From: JACMLD01 sp039919885
Lineage (GTDB): Bacteria > Bacteroidota > Bacteroidia > Chitinophagales > Chitinophagaceae
Assembly (NCBI GenBank): GCA_039919885.1
Contig: JBDSEV010000075.1
Coordinates: 62,001-126,000 of the forward strand
Direction: 5' to 3'
DNA: 64,000 nucleotides
Shown piece after piece: positions 1-8,768 of this stretch. The notes beneath the pieces were generated by a model. That model was given only the letters and a program-made list of their open reading frames with translations, made no database searches and was not told the origin of the DNA. Within the stretch, counting starts at the first letter, position 1, and the number at the start of each line of letters is the position of its first letter. The translations under genes were made by a program, and so were the position numbers.

Positions 1-34
1 TGCTGCGTCCTGTTCAAATTTGCCTCCGGGGCCT

Positions 35-42
35 TACCTTTG
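35..42 (+). promoter_or_regulatory. -7 promoter element for prfC
   Basis: TACCTTTG matches the Bacteroidota -7 consensus TAnnTTTG exactly. No TTG lies 17-23 bases upstream within the window. Transcription would begin about 5-8 bases downstream, almost on the ATG at 52, so the mRNA would have almost no leader. This argues against the TTG at 40, which lies inside the element. Confidence 0.45.
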
Positions 43-51
43 CGCCCCGAT

Positions 52-1647
52 ATGAAGTACAGTACCGAGATTAGTAAGCGCCGCACATTTGCCATCATTT
101 CCCACCCGGATGCGGGTAAAACAACGCTTACCGAGAAGCTGCTGTTGTTTGGCGGTGCCATACAAACGGCTGGTGCCGTAAAAAGCAATAAGATCAAGAA
201 GCATGCAACCAGCGACTTCATGGAGATTGAGCGCCAGCGCGGCATCTCCGTGGCCACCAGTGTGATGACCTTTGAATACAATAACACACTGATTAACCTG
301 CTGGATACGCCTGGCCACAAAGACTTTGCAGAAGATACCTATAGAACGCTTACCGCGGTTGACAGCGTCATCCTGGTAATTGATAGCGTGAATGGGGTAG
401 AAGCGCAGACGCGCCGCCTGATGGAAGTGTGCCGGATGCGCGCCACACCGGTAATTGTTTTCATCAATAAAATGGACAGGGATGGAAAAAACCGTTTTGA
501 TCTGCTGGAGGAAATCGAAAAGGAGCTGAACCTGCCTTTGCACCCCATGGCCTGGCCCATCAATAGTGGTAAAGATTTTAAAGGTGTTTACAACCTGGCA
601 GATAAAAAACTGGTGTTGTTTGCCGCCAATACAAAAGGCAATGACGAAGATGTATTGGAAATTACCGACCTGTCACTTCCTGTATTGGATGCAAGACTGG
701 GCGAACGGGACGCTGCTTCATTGCGCGATGATGTGGAACTGGTAGACGGTGTGAATGGAGAACTGAACGTGGCTGACTACCGTGCTGGTAAAATTGCGCC
801 GGTTTTCTTCGGCAGTGCCGTCAACAATTTTGGTGTAAAAGAAATGCTGGATACATTTATCCGCATTGCACCAGAGCCCCAATGCAGGGCTACTACCACC
901 CGGGAAATTTGCCCGGACGACAGCAAGCTCAGCGGATTTATTTTTAAAATACATGCCAACCTGGATCCCAAGCACCGCGACCGCATTGCTTTTATGCGTA
1001 TCTGCGCGGGTAAGTTTGAACGAAACAAATATTATCACCATGTGCGGCTTGACAAAGCAATCCGCTTCAGCAACCCGTATAGTTTTTTGGCGAGAAGCAA
1101 AGATGTGATTGAAGAAGCTTTCCCCGGGGATGTAGTTGGATTGTTTGATACCGGTAATTTTAAAATCGGGGACACACTTACGGAAGGAGAAAACTTTTAT
1201 TTTACCGGGATACCGTCTTTTTCGCCGGAGATTTTTAAGGAGGTGGTGAACAAAGACCCAATGAAAACAAAGCAACTGGAAAAAGGATTGTTGCAGTTGA
1301 CCGACGAAGGGGTAGCACAGTTGTTTACCCAGTTTGGCGGCAACAAAAAAATAATCGGTTGTGTAGGAGAGTTGCAGTTTGAAGTAATACAGTATCGCTT
1401 ACTCCATGAATATACCGCATTAGTAGACTTCAGGCCGATGCCGTTTTATAAAGCCTGCTGGCTCACTTGTGATGACGACAGTAAGTTGCAGGACTTTGCC
1501 CGCTTTAAACAAGCCAATATTGCAGAAGACAAAGACGGGCACATGGTATACCTCGCACAAAGCGAATGGTTCCTAAATACGGAACGTACCAATAACCCGG
1601 ATATCACGTTTCATTTTACGTCTGAGATACACAAAGAAATGAAATAA
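52..1647 (+). CDS. prfC: Peptide chain release factor 3
   Basis: RF3 is a translational GTPase that removes RF1/RF2 from the ribosome after peptide release. The 531-residue length is normal. The P-loop SHPDAGKTT is near residues 17-25, DTPGH (G3) at 85-89 and NKMD (G4) at 139-142. The Q-[TV]-[AG]-GAVK stretch near 40, typical of RF3, separates it from EF-G. The C-terminal part, with the GCVGELQFEV motif, matches RF3 domain III. I chose the ATG at 52 over an in-frame TTG at 40 because the TTG overlaps the predicted promoter and RF3 proteins begin close to this point. The gene converges on purB. Confidence 0.95.
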   Translation: MKYSTEISKRRTFAIISHPDAGKTTLTEKLLLFGGAIQTAGAVKSNKIKKHATSDFMEIERQRGISVATSVMTFEYNNTLINLLDTPGHKDFAEDTYRTLTAVDSVILVIDSVNGVEAQTRRLMEVCRMRATPVIVFINKMDRDGKNRFDLLEEIEKELNLPLHPMAWPINSGKDFKGVYNLADKKLVLFAANTKGNDEDVLEITDLSLPVLDARLGERDAASLRDDVELVDGVNGELNVADYRAGKIAPVFFGSAVNNFGVKEMLDTFIRIAPEPQCRATTTREICPDDSKLSGFIFKIHANLDPKHRDRIAFMRICAGKFERNKYYHHVRLDKAIRFSNPYSFLARSKDVIEEAFPGDVVGLFDTGNFKIGDTLTEGENFYFTGIPSFSPEIFKEVVNKDPMKTKQLEKGLLQLTDEGVAQLFTQFGGNKKIIGCVGELQFEVIQYRLLHEYTALVDFRPMPFYKACWLTCDDDSKLQDFARFKQANIAEDKDGHMVYLAQSEWFLNTERTNNPDITFHFTSEIHKEMK

Positions 1648-1702
1648 TTCATTTGCCGTGCGTACGCCGTTACCGCCGGTTGTTATGCAATTTACCAGTC
1701 AG

Positions 1703-1726
1703 CACCGTGCACCGTGCATCGTGCAC
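1703..1726 (+). repeat. Heptamer tandem repeat CACCGTG x3
   Basis: Three head-to-tail heptamers (CACCGTG, CACCGTG, CATCGTG) followed by CAC lie between the converging prfC and purB genes. The array has no T-run, so it is not an obvious terminator. Its role is unknown. Confidence 0.7.
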
Positions 1727-1781
1727 TGAATGATAATACAACACCGGCACTCAATAATCCTGGTTTTCTTCTTAACGCTTG

Positions 1782-3116
1782 CTATACGCCGGTATAGTTT
1801 TGCGGCGTTATTTTTTTCAATTCTTTTTTAATAGTCGCAGCAACCTGTAAACCTTCTACAAACGCGTGAATGCTTTCTTTGTTAATAGTGCCATTTCCCC
1901 TTGTGAGGTCTTTAAGCGCTTCATAGGGATTTGGATAATTCTCACGCCTCAGTATAGTCTGAATAGCTTCGGCAACTACCGCCCAGTTATTTTCCAAATC
2001 ATCGTCCAGTTTCTTTTCATTCAAAACCAATTTTGACAAACCTTTTTCAATAGATTTTAGCGCAATGATAATGTGCGCAAATGGCACACCGATGTTTCTT
2101 AACACGGTAGAATCGGTGAGGTCGCGCTGCAACCTGGAAACCGGTAATTTAGCCGCCAGGTGTTCCAGGAGGGCATTGGCAACGCCCAGGTTGCCTTCCG
2201 CATTTTCAAAATCGATGGGGTTTACTTTGTGCGGCATGGCAGATGATCCTACTTCGCCTTTTTTAATTTTTTGTTTGAAATAGTCAATTGACACATAGCT
2301 CCAGATATCGCGGCTGAAATCTACCAGGATATTGTTAATGCGTTTCATGGCGTCAAAATGTGCGGCCAGGTTATCATAATGTTCAATCTGCGTGGTGAAC
2401 TGCTGCCGGCCAAGGCCCAGTCTTTTTTCGACAAACTGGTTACCGAGTGCAATCCAGTCTTTTTTAGGAAACGCGACATGGTGCGCATTAAAATTACCCG
2501 TGGCACCACCAAATTTGGCCGTAAAAGGAATATTGATAAACTGGTCGACCTGGTTCTGCAACCGCTCCACAAAAACCATAATTTCTTTACCAAGGCGGGT
2601 AGGACTTGCGGGTTGTCCGTGGGTACGGGCCAACATAGGCACCTGCATCCACTGCTCCGCAAGAATACCCAGTTCTCTATTTAGGTTTAGTACCGCCGGC
2701 AGGTATTCGCATTCCACGGCGTGTTTCCAAAGTAAGGGAACAGCGGTATTGTTGATATCCTGCGAGGTTAAACCGAAATGCACCCACTCCTTTTCATTTT
2801 CCAGTCCCAGCGCGTCCAGTTTTGCTTTAATAAAATACTCTACCGCTTTTACATCATGATTGGTTGTCTTTTCAATGTTTTTAATTTCAATGGCGTCCTC
2901 AAGCGAAAAAGTAGTTGCCATTTCCTGCAGGCTTTTTCTTGCTTTTGCAGACAAATCAAAAAACTTTTTGTCGGCCAAAAAAAGGTAATATTCAACCTCT
3001 ACCAACAACCGGTATTTAATTAAAGCAAATTCCGAGAAATAGTCCGCCAGGTGTTGTACCTGTCTGCGGTAGCGGCCATCTACAGGCGATAGAGCGGTAA
3101 GAGCATTGAGTTCCAT
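1782..3116 (-). CDS. purB: Adenylosuccinate lyase
   Basis: PurB catalyses two fumarate-releasing steps of purine synthesis: SAICAR to AICAR and adenylosuccinate to AMP. The 444-residue protein begins with the usual LTALSPVDGRY stretch. It carries HFGLTSQDINNT and TRTHGQPAS-like segments in the middle (here ARTHGQPASPT). The family signature loop SSAMPHKVNPIDFENAEGN is present, containing the catalytic Ser. The ATG at 3116 follows an exact TAnnTTTG element on the same strand (3160-3167). The gene is divergent from mqnA, with overlapping face-to-face promoters. Confidence 0.96.
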   Translation of the reverse strand: MELNALTALSPVDGRYRRQVQHLADYFSEFALIKYRLLVEVEYYLFLADKKFFDLSAKARKSLQEMATTFSLEDAIEIKNIEKTTNHDVKAVEYFIKAKLDALGLENEKEWVHFGLTSQDINNTAVPLLWKHAVECEYLPAVLNLNRELGILAEQWMQVPMLARTHGQPASPTRLGKEIMVFVERLQNQVDQFINIPFTAKFGGATGNFNAHHVAFPKKDWIALGNQFVEKRLGLGRQQFTTQIEHYDNLAAHFDAMKRINNILVDFSRDIWSYVSIDYFKQKIKKGEVGSSAMPHKVNPIDFENAEGNLGVANALLEHLAAKLPVSRLQRDLTDSTVLRNIGVPFAHIIIALKSIEKGLSKLVLNEKKLDDDLENNWAVVAEAIQTILRRENYPNPYEALKDLTRGNGTINKESIHAFVEGLQVAATIKKELKKITPQNYTGV

Positions 3117-3121
3117 TCAGC

Positions 3122-3155
3122 TTGGTTAAGTATTAGTTCAGGTGACTTATATTTG
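3122..3155 (+). promoter_or_regulatory. Promoter for mqnA (TTG-N23-TATATTTG)
   Basis: TTG at 3122-3124 and TATATTTG at 3148-3155 are separated by 23 bases, within the 17-23 base range known for Flavobacterium-type promoters. The predicted start near 3162 would give a leader of about 115 nt before the mqnA ATG. Confidence 0.45.
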
Positions 3156-3159
3156 TGCC

Positions 3160-3167
3160 CAAAATTA
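3160..3167 (-). promoter_or_regulatory. -7 element for purB (TAATTTTG on the minus strand)
   Basis: The reverse strand reads TAATTTTG, an exact TAnnTTTG match, 44 bases upstream of the purB ATG. No good TTG is visible at the expected distance. It lies only four bases from the opposing mqnA -7 element. Confidence 0.4.
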
Positions 3168-3275
3168 AACCAATTCTGGTTAACATTAGTGATATTATGC
3201 GGTGATAGGTAACCGGTATGCGGGTTATCCCCTGCATTAAAAATAGTATCCCCAAATAGCCAGGCAGACTGAACG

Positions 3276-4022
3276 ATGGGCAAAATAAAATGTGGTGCGG
3301 TGAGTTACCTGAATACAAAACCATTGGTATACGGTTTTCAGCAAGGTATGCTGCATGATAAAATAGAAATGATAGCAGATTATCCTGCCAGCATTGCGGC
3401 CATGCTGCTGAATGACGAAATCGATCTGGGGCTGGTTCCGGTGGCCATTATTCCTGCATTAAAAGAATACCATATTATTGGCAACTATTGCATTGGCGCA
3501 GATGGGGAAGTAGCGTCTGTTTGTCTTTTTAGCGACGTGCCCATTGAATCAGTGACCGAGGTGTTACTGGATTACCAGAGCCGGACTTCGGTTCGCCTCG
3601 CAAAAATATTATTGAAGGAGTACTGGAAAGTAAATCCACTGCTAACCGATGCCAAAGCTGATTTCCGGCAACACATAAAAGGCAGCACTGCCGGACTGGT
3701 AATTGGCGATCGGGCCTTCGAACAGAGAAAGGTATCGCCTTTTGTTTATGACCTGGGCAGCGCATGGAAAGACCTCACCGGCCTGCCGTTTGTATTTGCG
3801 GCCTGGATAAGCAACAAAAAACTGGACGATGATTTTATAGCTGCGTTCAATACAGCTACCGGCGCTGGCATGCTGGCAATTGACGAAATTGTAGCGCAAG
3901 TTCCCTATCCGTTATTCGACTTAAAAAAGTATTTCACGCAGTACATCAGTTACACACTGGATGAAAGAAAACTCAAGGGATTGAATTTATTCCTGGAGAA
4001 ACTGGCTGCTCTGGGTTTTTAA
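3276..4022 (+). CDS. mqnA: Chorismate dehydratase, futalosine pathway (MqnA)
   Basis: MqnA dehydrates chorismate to 3-[(1-carboxyvinyl)oxy]benzoate, the first step of the alternative (futalosine) menaquinone route. The 248-residue length is normal. The start KCGAVSYLNTKPLVYG is the diagnostic N-terminus (consensus G-x-V-x-[FY]-L-N-[ST]-x-P). DLGLVPVAI near residue 50 and the two-lobed periplasmic-binding-protein-like fold also fit. The other mqn genes are not in this window. The gene shares an intergenic region with purB. Confidence 0.9.
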   Translation: MGKIKCGAVSYLNTKPLVYGFQQGMLHDKIEMIADYPASIAAMLLNDEIDLGLVPVAIIPALKEYHIIGNYCIGADGEVASVCLFSDVPIESVTEVLLDYQSRTSVRLAKILLKEYWKVNPLLTDAKADFRQHIKGSTAGLVIGDRAFEQRKVSPFVYDLGSAWKDLTGLPFVFAAWISNKKLDDDFIAAFNTATGAGMLAIDEIVAQVPYPLFDLKKYFTQYISYTLDERKLKGLNLFLEKLAALGF

Positions 4023-4143
4023 TATACGGATTCAACACAATGGCGTTAAGACTGGCGTGCGATGGATTGCCATCGTACACCCAGCTTTGGAAAGCAACGG
4101 TCAAGGTACCCACGTTTTCCAACTTTTACTTTTTCCGGCGGTG

Positions 4144-6072
4144 CTACGGCAATTTATTCCGCTCGGGCGGTTTCGGTTTTAAATACTGATCCAAAAAGGC
4201 CAGCGTACGTTTTGAGGTAGTGACCTGGTTTTCTTTTTTAGCAAATCCGTGTCCTTCGTTGGGAAATAAGACATACTCAACCGGCACTCCATTCTTTTTT
4301 ACGCCTGCGGCAATTTCATCGCTTTCTGCCTGAAGTACCCTAACATCATTTGCTCCCTGGAATACGAGCAACGGTTTGGTTATCTTTTGATAGTTATACA
4401 GGGGTGAAATATTTTTTAACCGGATACTGTCAGCTGTATTGGGGTCACCCATTTCATCATACAATGCTTTTTTACCGGCCTCCCAATAAGCTGGAATGCT
4501 GCGCAATGTGCGCAACCAGTTGGCGACACCAAACAAATCTACCCCCACTTTAAATTCATCCGGATGGAAGGCAAGCGCGCCGAGTACCATGCATCCGCCA
4601 TAACTACCGCCTTCTATGCCAATGGCAGTGCTGTCAATATAATCCAGTTTCGACAGCCATTTTTTACCCCAAATGCAATCTTTTAAATCACCGTTGCTAT
4701 GATCCTGGTTATCCATTTTATAGAATGTTTTTCCATACCCACTACTGCCGCGGTTGTTTACTGCCAGTATTGCATAGCCATGGTTGACCAAATACTGGAT
4801 GGAATTGCTGTACCCAACGCGGCTCTGCCCACCCGGTCCGCCATGCACCCAAACCAGCGCCGGAGATTTTTTTTCTTTACTTGCTTGTAACGGCCGATAG
4901 TAAATGGCCGGAATTTCCTGCCCATCGAAAGAAGGAAAACGGACGACCATTGCTTTTACGAGATCGTTTTGATCGATTGCAGGATTCAGTGTGGACGTGA
5001 GCACTTTCAACGCTTTTTTTTCGATATTATAAACATATAAGTTAGGCGGGCTGGTACTGCTGCCCACGGTCAGCAATAGGTTTTTCTCAGTAGGAGAAAT
5101 AACTACGTTTAATACATCGCCATCTTTGATGTTGGGAAAACTGACAGGCTGGTTGGTCGCATGATCAAATAGCAACACCTTGTTTTTTCCGTCCTCATTA
5201 ATGAACACCGTATGGTACCGCTCATTTTCGCTGAGGTTCATATTTACAACATCCCATTTGTCCTCGTATAACTTAGCTGCTTTGCCATCGGCCATGTTGT
5301 ATTTTACGAGGTAACTGAATTCGTTTTCGTCATTGGTGACATAATACAACAGGCTGTCGTTTTTTTCGAAAGCGGCGGCATTCCAGGTAGCTTCATTGTC
5401 GTTGCTGATACGTTTCAGCTGTTTGTTCTTGCGATCATAAACATAAAGATCGTTTTTATCCGTGGTAGCTTCTTTTGTAAGGGCCACATAGCGTTCCGAC
5501 CTGCTGATGAGAGAAGGATAATAGCCGGAATCATTCTGGAAAAACATTTCCGGTTTCCAGGTGGCCGTATCGAGTTTCCATACATCAAAATACCTGGGAT
5601 TGCGCCTGTTGCTGATTACAAACATAGATTTTTTGTCGTCGCTCCATCCATAAAAACTACTGGTACTTTTCGGCCAGGGCGTAACATCTTTTGCTGCAGT
5701 GTCTCCCTTCGTCATTAGGTATATGTGATTATTTTCATCGCCCCCCTTGTCAGCGGAATAAAGAAATTTACTGGTGCCTGGCAGGTAATCAACCGAATAC
5801 AAAGATTCTTTGGTGGAGGTAGTGAGCGCAACAGAAGCGGTATCAGCAATATTCACTTCATAAATGTTGTAAACACCTGTCTTGTTATTATGGAGCAGGA
5901 TGCTGGATTCATCGGCGTTAAAACCGGGTGAACCTACGGACTGGTTGTTGAACAAGTCTTCAACAGCAAATTCTTTTGGAATCCGGGCGATGGTATCGGG
6001 CGGCGGGGAAACTTGTCCGCATGACGCCAGCGTATAAACTAAAAGGCAGGCATAGGTAATGTGCTTAATCAT
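4144..6072 (-). CDS. S9 family prolyl-oligopeptidase-type lipoprotein
   Basis: The 642-residue protein is a secreted serine peptidase. It begins with a lipoprotein signal whose lipobox is LASC near residues 15-18, so it is probably anchored in an envelope membrane facing outward from the cytoplasm. Residues 40-370 form a WD40/TolB-like beta-propeller (repeated 'W/Y-S-D-D' blades). Residues from about 390 are the alpha/beta hydrolase. The nucleophile is Ser490 in GGSYGG, with probable partners Asp576 (QGANDVRV) and His608 (NEGHGF). Substrates are likely short peptides, as for DPP/acylaminoacyl-peptidase relatives. No operon partner is close. Confidence 0.88.
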   Translation of the reverse strand: MIKHITYACLLVYTLASCGQVSPPPDTIARIPKEFAVEDLFNNQSVGSPGFNADESSILLHNNKTGVYNIYEVNIADTASVALTTSTKESLYSVDYLPGTSKFLYSADKGGDENNHIYLMTKGDTAAKDVTPWPKSTSSFYGWSDDKKSMFVISNRRNPRYFDVWKLDTATWKPEMFFQNDSGYYPSLISRSERYVALTKEATTDKNDLYVYDRKNKQLKRISNDNEATWNAAAFEKNDSLLYYVTNDENEFSYLVKYNMADGKAAKLYEDKWDVVNMNLSENERYHTVFINEDGKNKVLLFDHATNQPVSFPNIKDGDVLNVVISPTEKNLLLTVGSSTSPPNLYVYNIEKKALKVLTSTLNPAIDQNDLVKAMVVRFPSFDGQEIPAIYYRPLQASKEKKSPALVWVHGGPGGQSRVGYSNSIQYLVNHGYAILAVNNRGSSGYGKTFYKMDNQDHSNGDLKDCIWGKKWLSKLDYIDSTAIGIEGGSYGGCMVLGALAFHPDEFKVGVDLFGVANWLRTLRSIPAYWEAGKKALYDEMGDPNTADSIRLKNISPLYNYQKITKPLLVFQGANDVRVLQAESDEIAAGVKKNGVPVEYVLFPNEGHGFAKKENQVTTSKRTLAFLDQYLKPKPPERNKLP

Positions 6073-6343
6073 ATACGTTTCATTTCGAGGTTTACTTTAG
6101 TTGGGGATGCTGCAGGCCGTTTTATTGCGAGACAGGGTCAGCATATGTTGAGGGCACCGCAATCAGTGCCTACGTTGCCGCAAACGCATCCTGCAATAAA
6201 TATAAGGACAAAGCCGCAATAAAAAGTGGCGTTGTATATCCCACATGTCCATCCCTGCTGCTAGTTGTATAAAAAGGAATATTTATGGAATATAGGTTGG
6301 CGGTTGTTCGCTTTTATAATTATTGTTTTGAAAAACGAATTTT

Positions 6344-7846
6344 TCACCTGCGGATGATTATATTCTTTATCAACAATATATATTTTTTTATTAACAGGTT
6401 TACTTCCCCTGAGATGCCCGCAAAATATACGGGGGGAAAAAATAACAGGCAAAAAACGGTTGTCCTGATAAAGGCATCCGCAAAAATATTGGAGATAAAA
6501 GGAATATAATAGCTGATTAACCCGGCGGCAGCTGCAAACAAAATTGCCAGCAAATCTTTTACAGTGTAGGGCTGCAACCCAAATTTTATCCATAAAAAGC
6601 CGAAACGCATGGCATTGTAAAAGCTGATGGCAATAAGGGTAGAGTAGGCAGCGCCCATCAGGCCATAACGGGAAATCAGGATGTAATTGAGGGGAAGCGC
6701 AATAATGGTGTAAATAACATTCGTAGTAAAATCGACTTTCCAGTAGTTGGAGGTGGCGATAATTTGGGCATTGGCACCCGTGCCGAGGTCGATGAGTTTG
6801 CTGATACCCAGGAAGAAAACGACCATTTCAATTCCCTGGTAATCCTTGCCCAGGAAAATAGCCAGGTTGTGTACGTTTAGCAATACGAGGCAAAACATTG
6901 TCAGCCCGATTATCAGCAGGTTCGCTACACTTTTTGTATAGATATTGCTGATGCTTTTCATGTTTTTATTTTTCCAGGATTCAGCCAGCACGGGTATGCT
7001 GATAGAAGTTATGCTTCGCTGTGGTATCTCCATCAGCGTAACAACATAGGTTGCAATGGTAAAAATGGCCGTGTCTGTGAGGCCTTTTTCTGATTTTGAA
7101 CTGATGATAAACGTATCAGCCGTCCTGGACAATAAATTGAGGAATTGCGCACCAAAAACAAAAAGTCCGAAACTTATCATTTTCGATTTCAGTCGCATGG
7201 TAAGTACGCTGATAGAAGTATTAAAATTAAAATCACCTGTTTTTCGCAATATGAAAAAAAGTGCGATAGTAGGCAGTAAGTAGGAAAGCGCAAATAGTAT
7301 AAGGAATTGTTTGAAAGCAATAACATTAAATATCAGCAGTATCAGCAGCACGGTAAATAAAATGCGCGGTACCATTTCCCGCAGGGCATTGGAAATTACC
7401 CCTTTTTTTAGCGACCAGCTAAAGCTTTCCAACCACAGATAAAGCAGGTAAAACAAGGAGAATGGATATACGAGATAGCTGTATTCAACAAAAAGTGGCG
7501 ATTTTGAACTGAATTTCTGAATAATAACGCCCCTGAAAATATAGCCGGTCGTGCACATGATGATAAAACCTACTCCGCAAACCAAAATGGTTATGAATGG
7601 AAGTTCATTTTTTTTGGTGGGCAGGTGGCTTTTATAAAAAGGGAAAAACTTATACACCACCGGCAGCGAGCCAAGCGTGCAAAGGGTTGCCAGCGTAATG
7701 GCGAGGTCTGTGATCAGCCGTGTAAGGCCGAGTTGCTCAGTGGTGAGTAATTTGGGCGCCAGCACCAATAAATTAAAAGCGCCTATAGCAAAGCCAATTG
7801 AAATGCCTATGGTAGAACGAATACTTTGTTTCTGAATAATGCCCAT
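6344..7846 (-). CDS. Polysaccharide flippase (Wzx/MATE-like, MOP superfamily)
   Basis: This 500-residue integral membrane protein has about 12-14 hydrophobic helices spread over its length. It opens with a family-typical stretch (SIRSTIGISIGFAIGAFNLL). It belongs to the polysaccharide biosynthesis/oligosaccharide flippase group, which moves lipid-linked sugar units across the inner membrane. It is transcribed away from the sugar-nucleotide operon starting at 7992, and this context supports a role in exporting the repeat unit made there. The specific substrate cannot be read from sequence. Confidence 0.85.
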   Translation of the reverse strand: MGIIQKQSIRSTIGISIGFAIGAFNLLVLAPKLLTTEQLGLTRLITDLAITLATLCTLGSLPVVYKFFPFYKSHLPTKKNELPFITILVCGVGFIIMCTTGYIFRGVIIQKFSSKSPLFVEYSYLVYPFSLFYLLYLWLESFSWSLKKGVISNALREMVPRILFTVLLILLIFNVIAFKQFLILFALSYLLPTIALFFILRKTGDFNFNTSISVLTMRLKSKMISFGLFVFGAQFLNLLSRTADTFIISSKSEKGLTDTAIFTIATYVVTLMEIPQRSITSISIPVLAESWKNKNMKSISNIYTKSVANLLIIGLTMFCLVLLNVHNLAIFLGKDYQGIEMVVFFLGISKLIDLGTGANAQIIATSNYWKVDFTTNVIYTIIALPLNYILISRYGLMGAAYSTLIAISFYNAMRFGFLWIKFGLQPYTVKDLLAILFAAAAGLISYYIPFISNIFADAFIRTTVFCLLFFPPVYFAGISGEVNLLIKKYILLIKNIIIRR

Positions 7847-7930
7847 TGACGGTTACTATAAAAAATAAAAATACAAGATAAACGATTGAAAAGGGTCAAA
7901 ATAAAGGGATTGTTGACTGTCCGTTTATTT

Positions 7931-7963
7931 TTGAATAAGAAATGACTTAATCTGTTAATTTTG
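7931..7963 (+). promoter_or_regulatory. Promoter for the sugar operon (TTG-N22-TAATTTTG)
   Basis: TTG at 7931-7933 and an exact TAnnTTTG (TAATTTTG, 7956-7963) are 22 bases apart. The ATG of the glucose-1-phosphate cytidylyltransferase gene follows 28 bases later. This is the probable start of an operon running to 17620. Confidence 0.5.
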
Positions 7964-7991
7964 GCAAGTTATCAATGGATATTTAATACAT

Positions 7992-8768
7992 ATGAAAGTA
8001 GTCATTTTTGCGGGTGGCCTGGGAACCCGAATTTCCGAAGAAACTGATACCCGCCCTAAACCGATGGTAGAGATAGGAGGGAAACCAATTTTATGGCATA
8101 TAATGAAGATTTATAATCATTACGGTTTTAATGAATTTGTTATCTGCCTGGGCTACAAAGGATATGTGATCAAGGAATATTTTATGAATTACTTCCTGCA
8201 CAACGCCGACCTGACCATTGATGTTGCCAGCAATAAGACGGAAATTCATGGTGCCAGTACAGAAGCGTTCAAAGTGACCCTGGTAGAAACAGGCGCCAAT
8301 ACAAAAACTGCGGGACGCCTGCAGCAGGTCAAAAAATACGTCGGCAACGAAGATTTTATGCTTACGTACGGCGATGGAGTAGCAGATATTGACATCCCGG
8401 CATTGCTGGATTTTCATAAAAAACACAAAAAAATAGCTACCGTTACTGCGGTACAGCTGGAAGCTCGTTTTGGGGGTATGGACCTGTCAGCAGCCGGTGA
8501 TGTGGTGGCCTTCCGCGAAAAGGTAAAAGACGAAAGCAAGTGGATAAACGCGGGTTTTTTTGTACTTAGTCCGAAAGTATTCGATTACCTGCAAGGTGAT
8601 ATGAGTAATACTATGTGGGAAGATACGCCATTGGAAAAACTTACGGAAGACAAGCAATTATCCGCCTACCGGCACCCGGGCTTCTGGAAGCCAATGGATG
8701 CATTGCGCGATAGAATTGAGCTGGAAGCACTCTGGCAGAATAATCAGGCAAAATGGAAAAAGTGGTGA
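7992..8768 (+). CDS. rfbF: Glucose-1-phosphate cytidylyltransferase
   Basis: This enzyme makes CDP-glucose from CTP and glucose-1-phosphate. The 258-residue length is normal. The nucleotidyltransferase signature AGGLGTRISEETDTRPKPM is at residues 7-25 and YGDGVADIDI, with the metal-binding Asp, is in the middle. The MWEDTPLEKL and HPGFWKPMDALRDR stretches near the end are typical of RfbF/DdhA instead of RmlA or GalU. It is the first gene of the operon and overlaps the next gene by 16 bases. The pair RfbF-RfbG commits carbon to CDP-6-deoxyhexoses. Confidence 0.95.
   Translation: MKVVIFAGGLGTRISEETDTRPKPMVEIGGKPILWHIMKIYNHYGFNEFVICLGYKGYVIKEYFMNYFLHNADLTIDVASNKTEIHGASTEAFKVTLVETGANTKTAGRLQQVKKYVGNEDFMLTYGDGVADIDIPALLDFHKKHKKIATVTAVQLEARFGGMDLSAAGDVVAFREKVKDESKWINAGFFVLSPKVFDYLQGDMSNTMWEDTPLEKLTEDKQLSAYRHPGFWKPMDALRDRIELEALWQNNQAKWKKW

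Noticed and set aside
6073..6343. Search for a promoter or RNA between the S9 peptidase and flippase genes
   Set aside because: Only weak near-matches such as TATATTTA without a spaced TTG; not enough to report.
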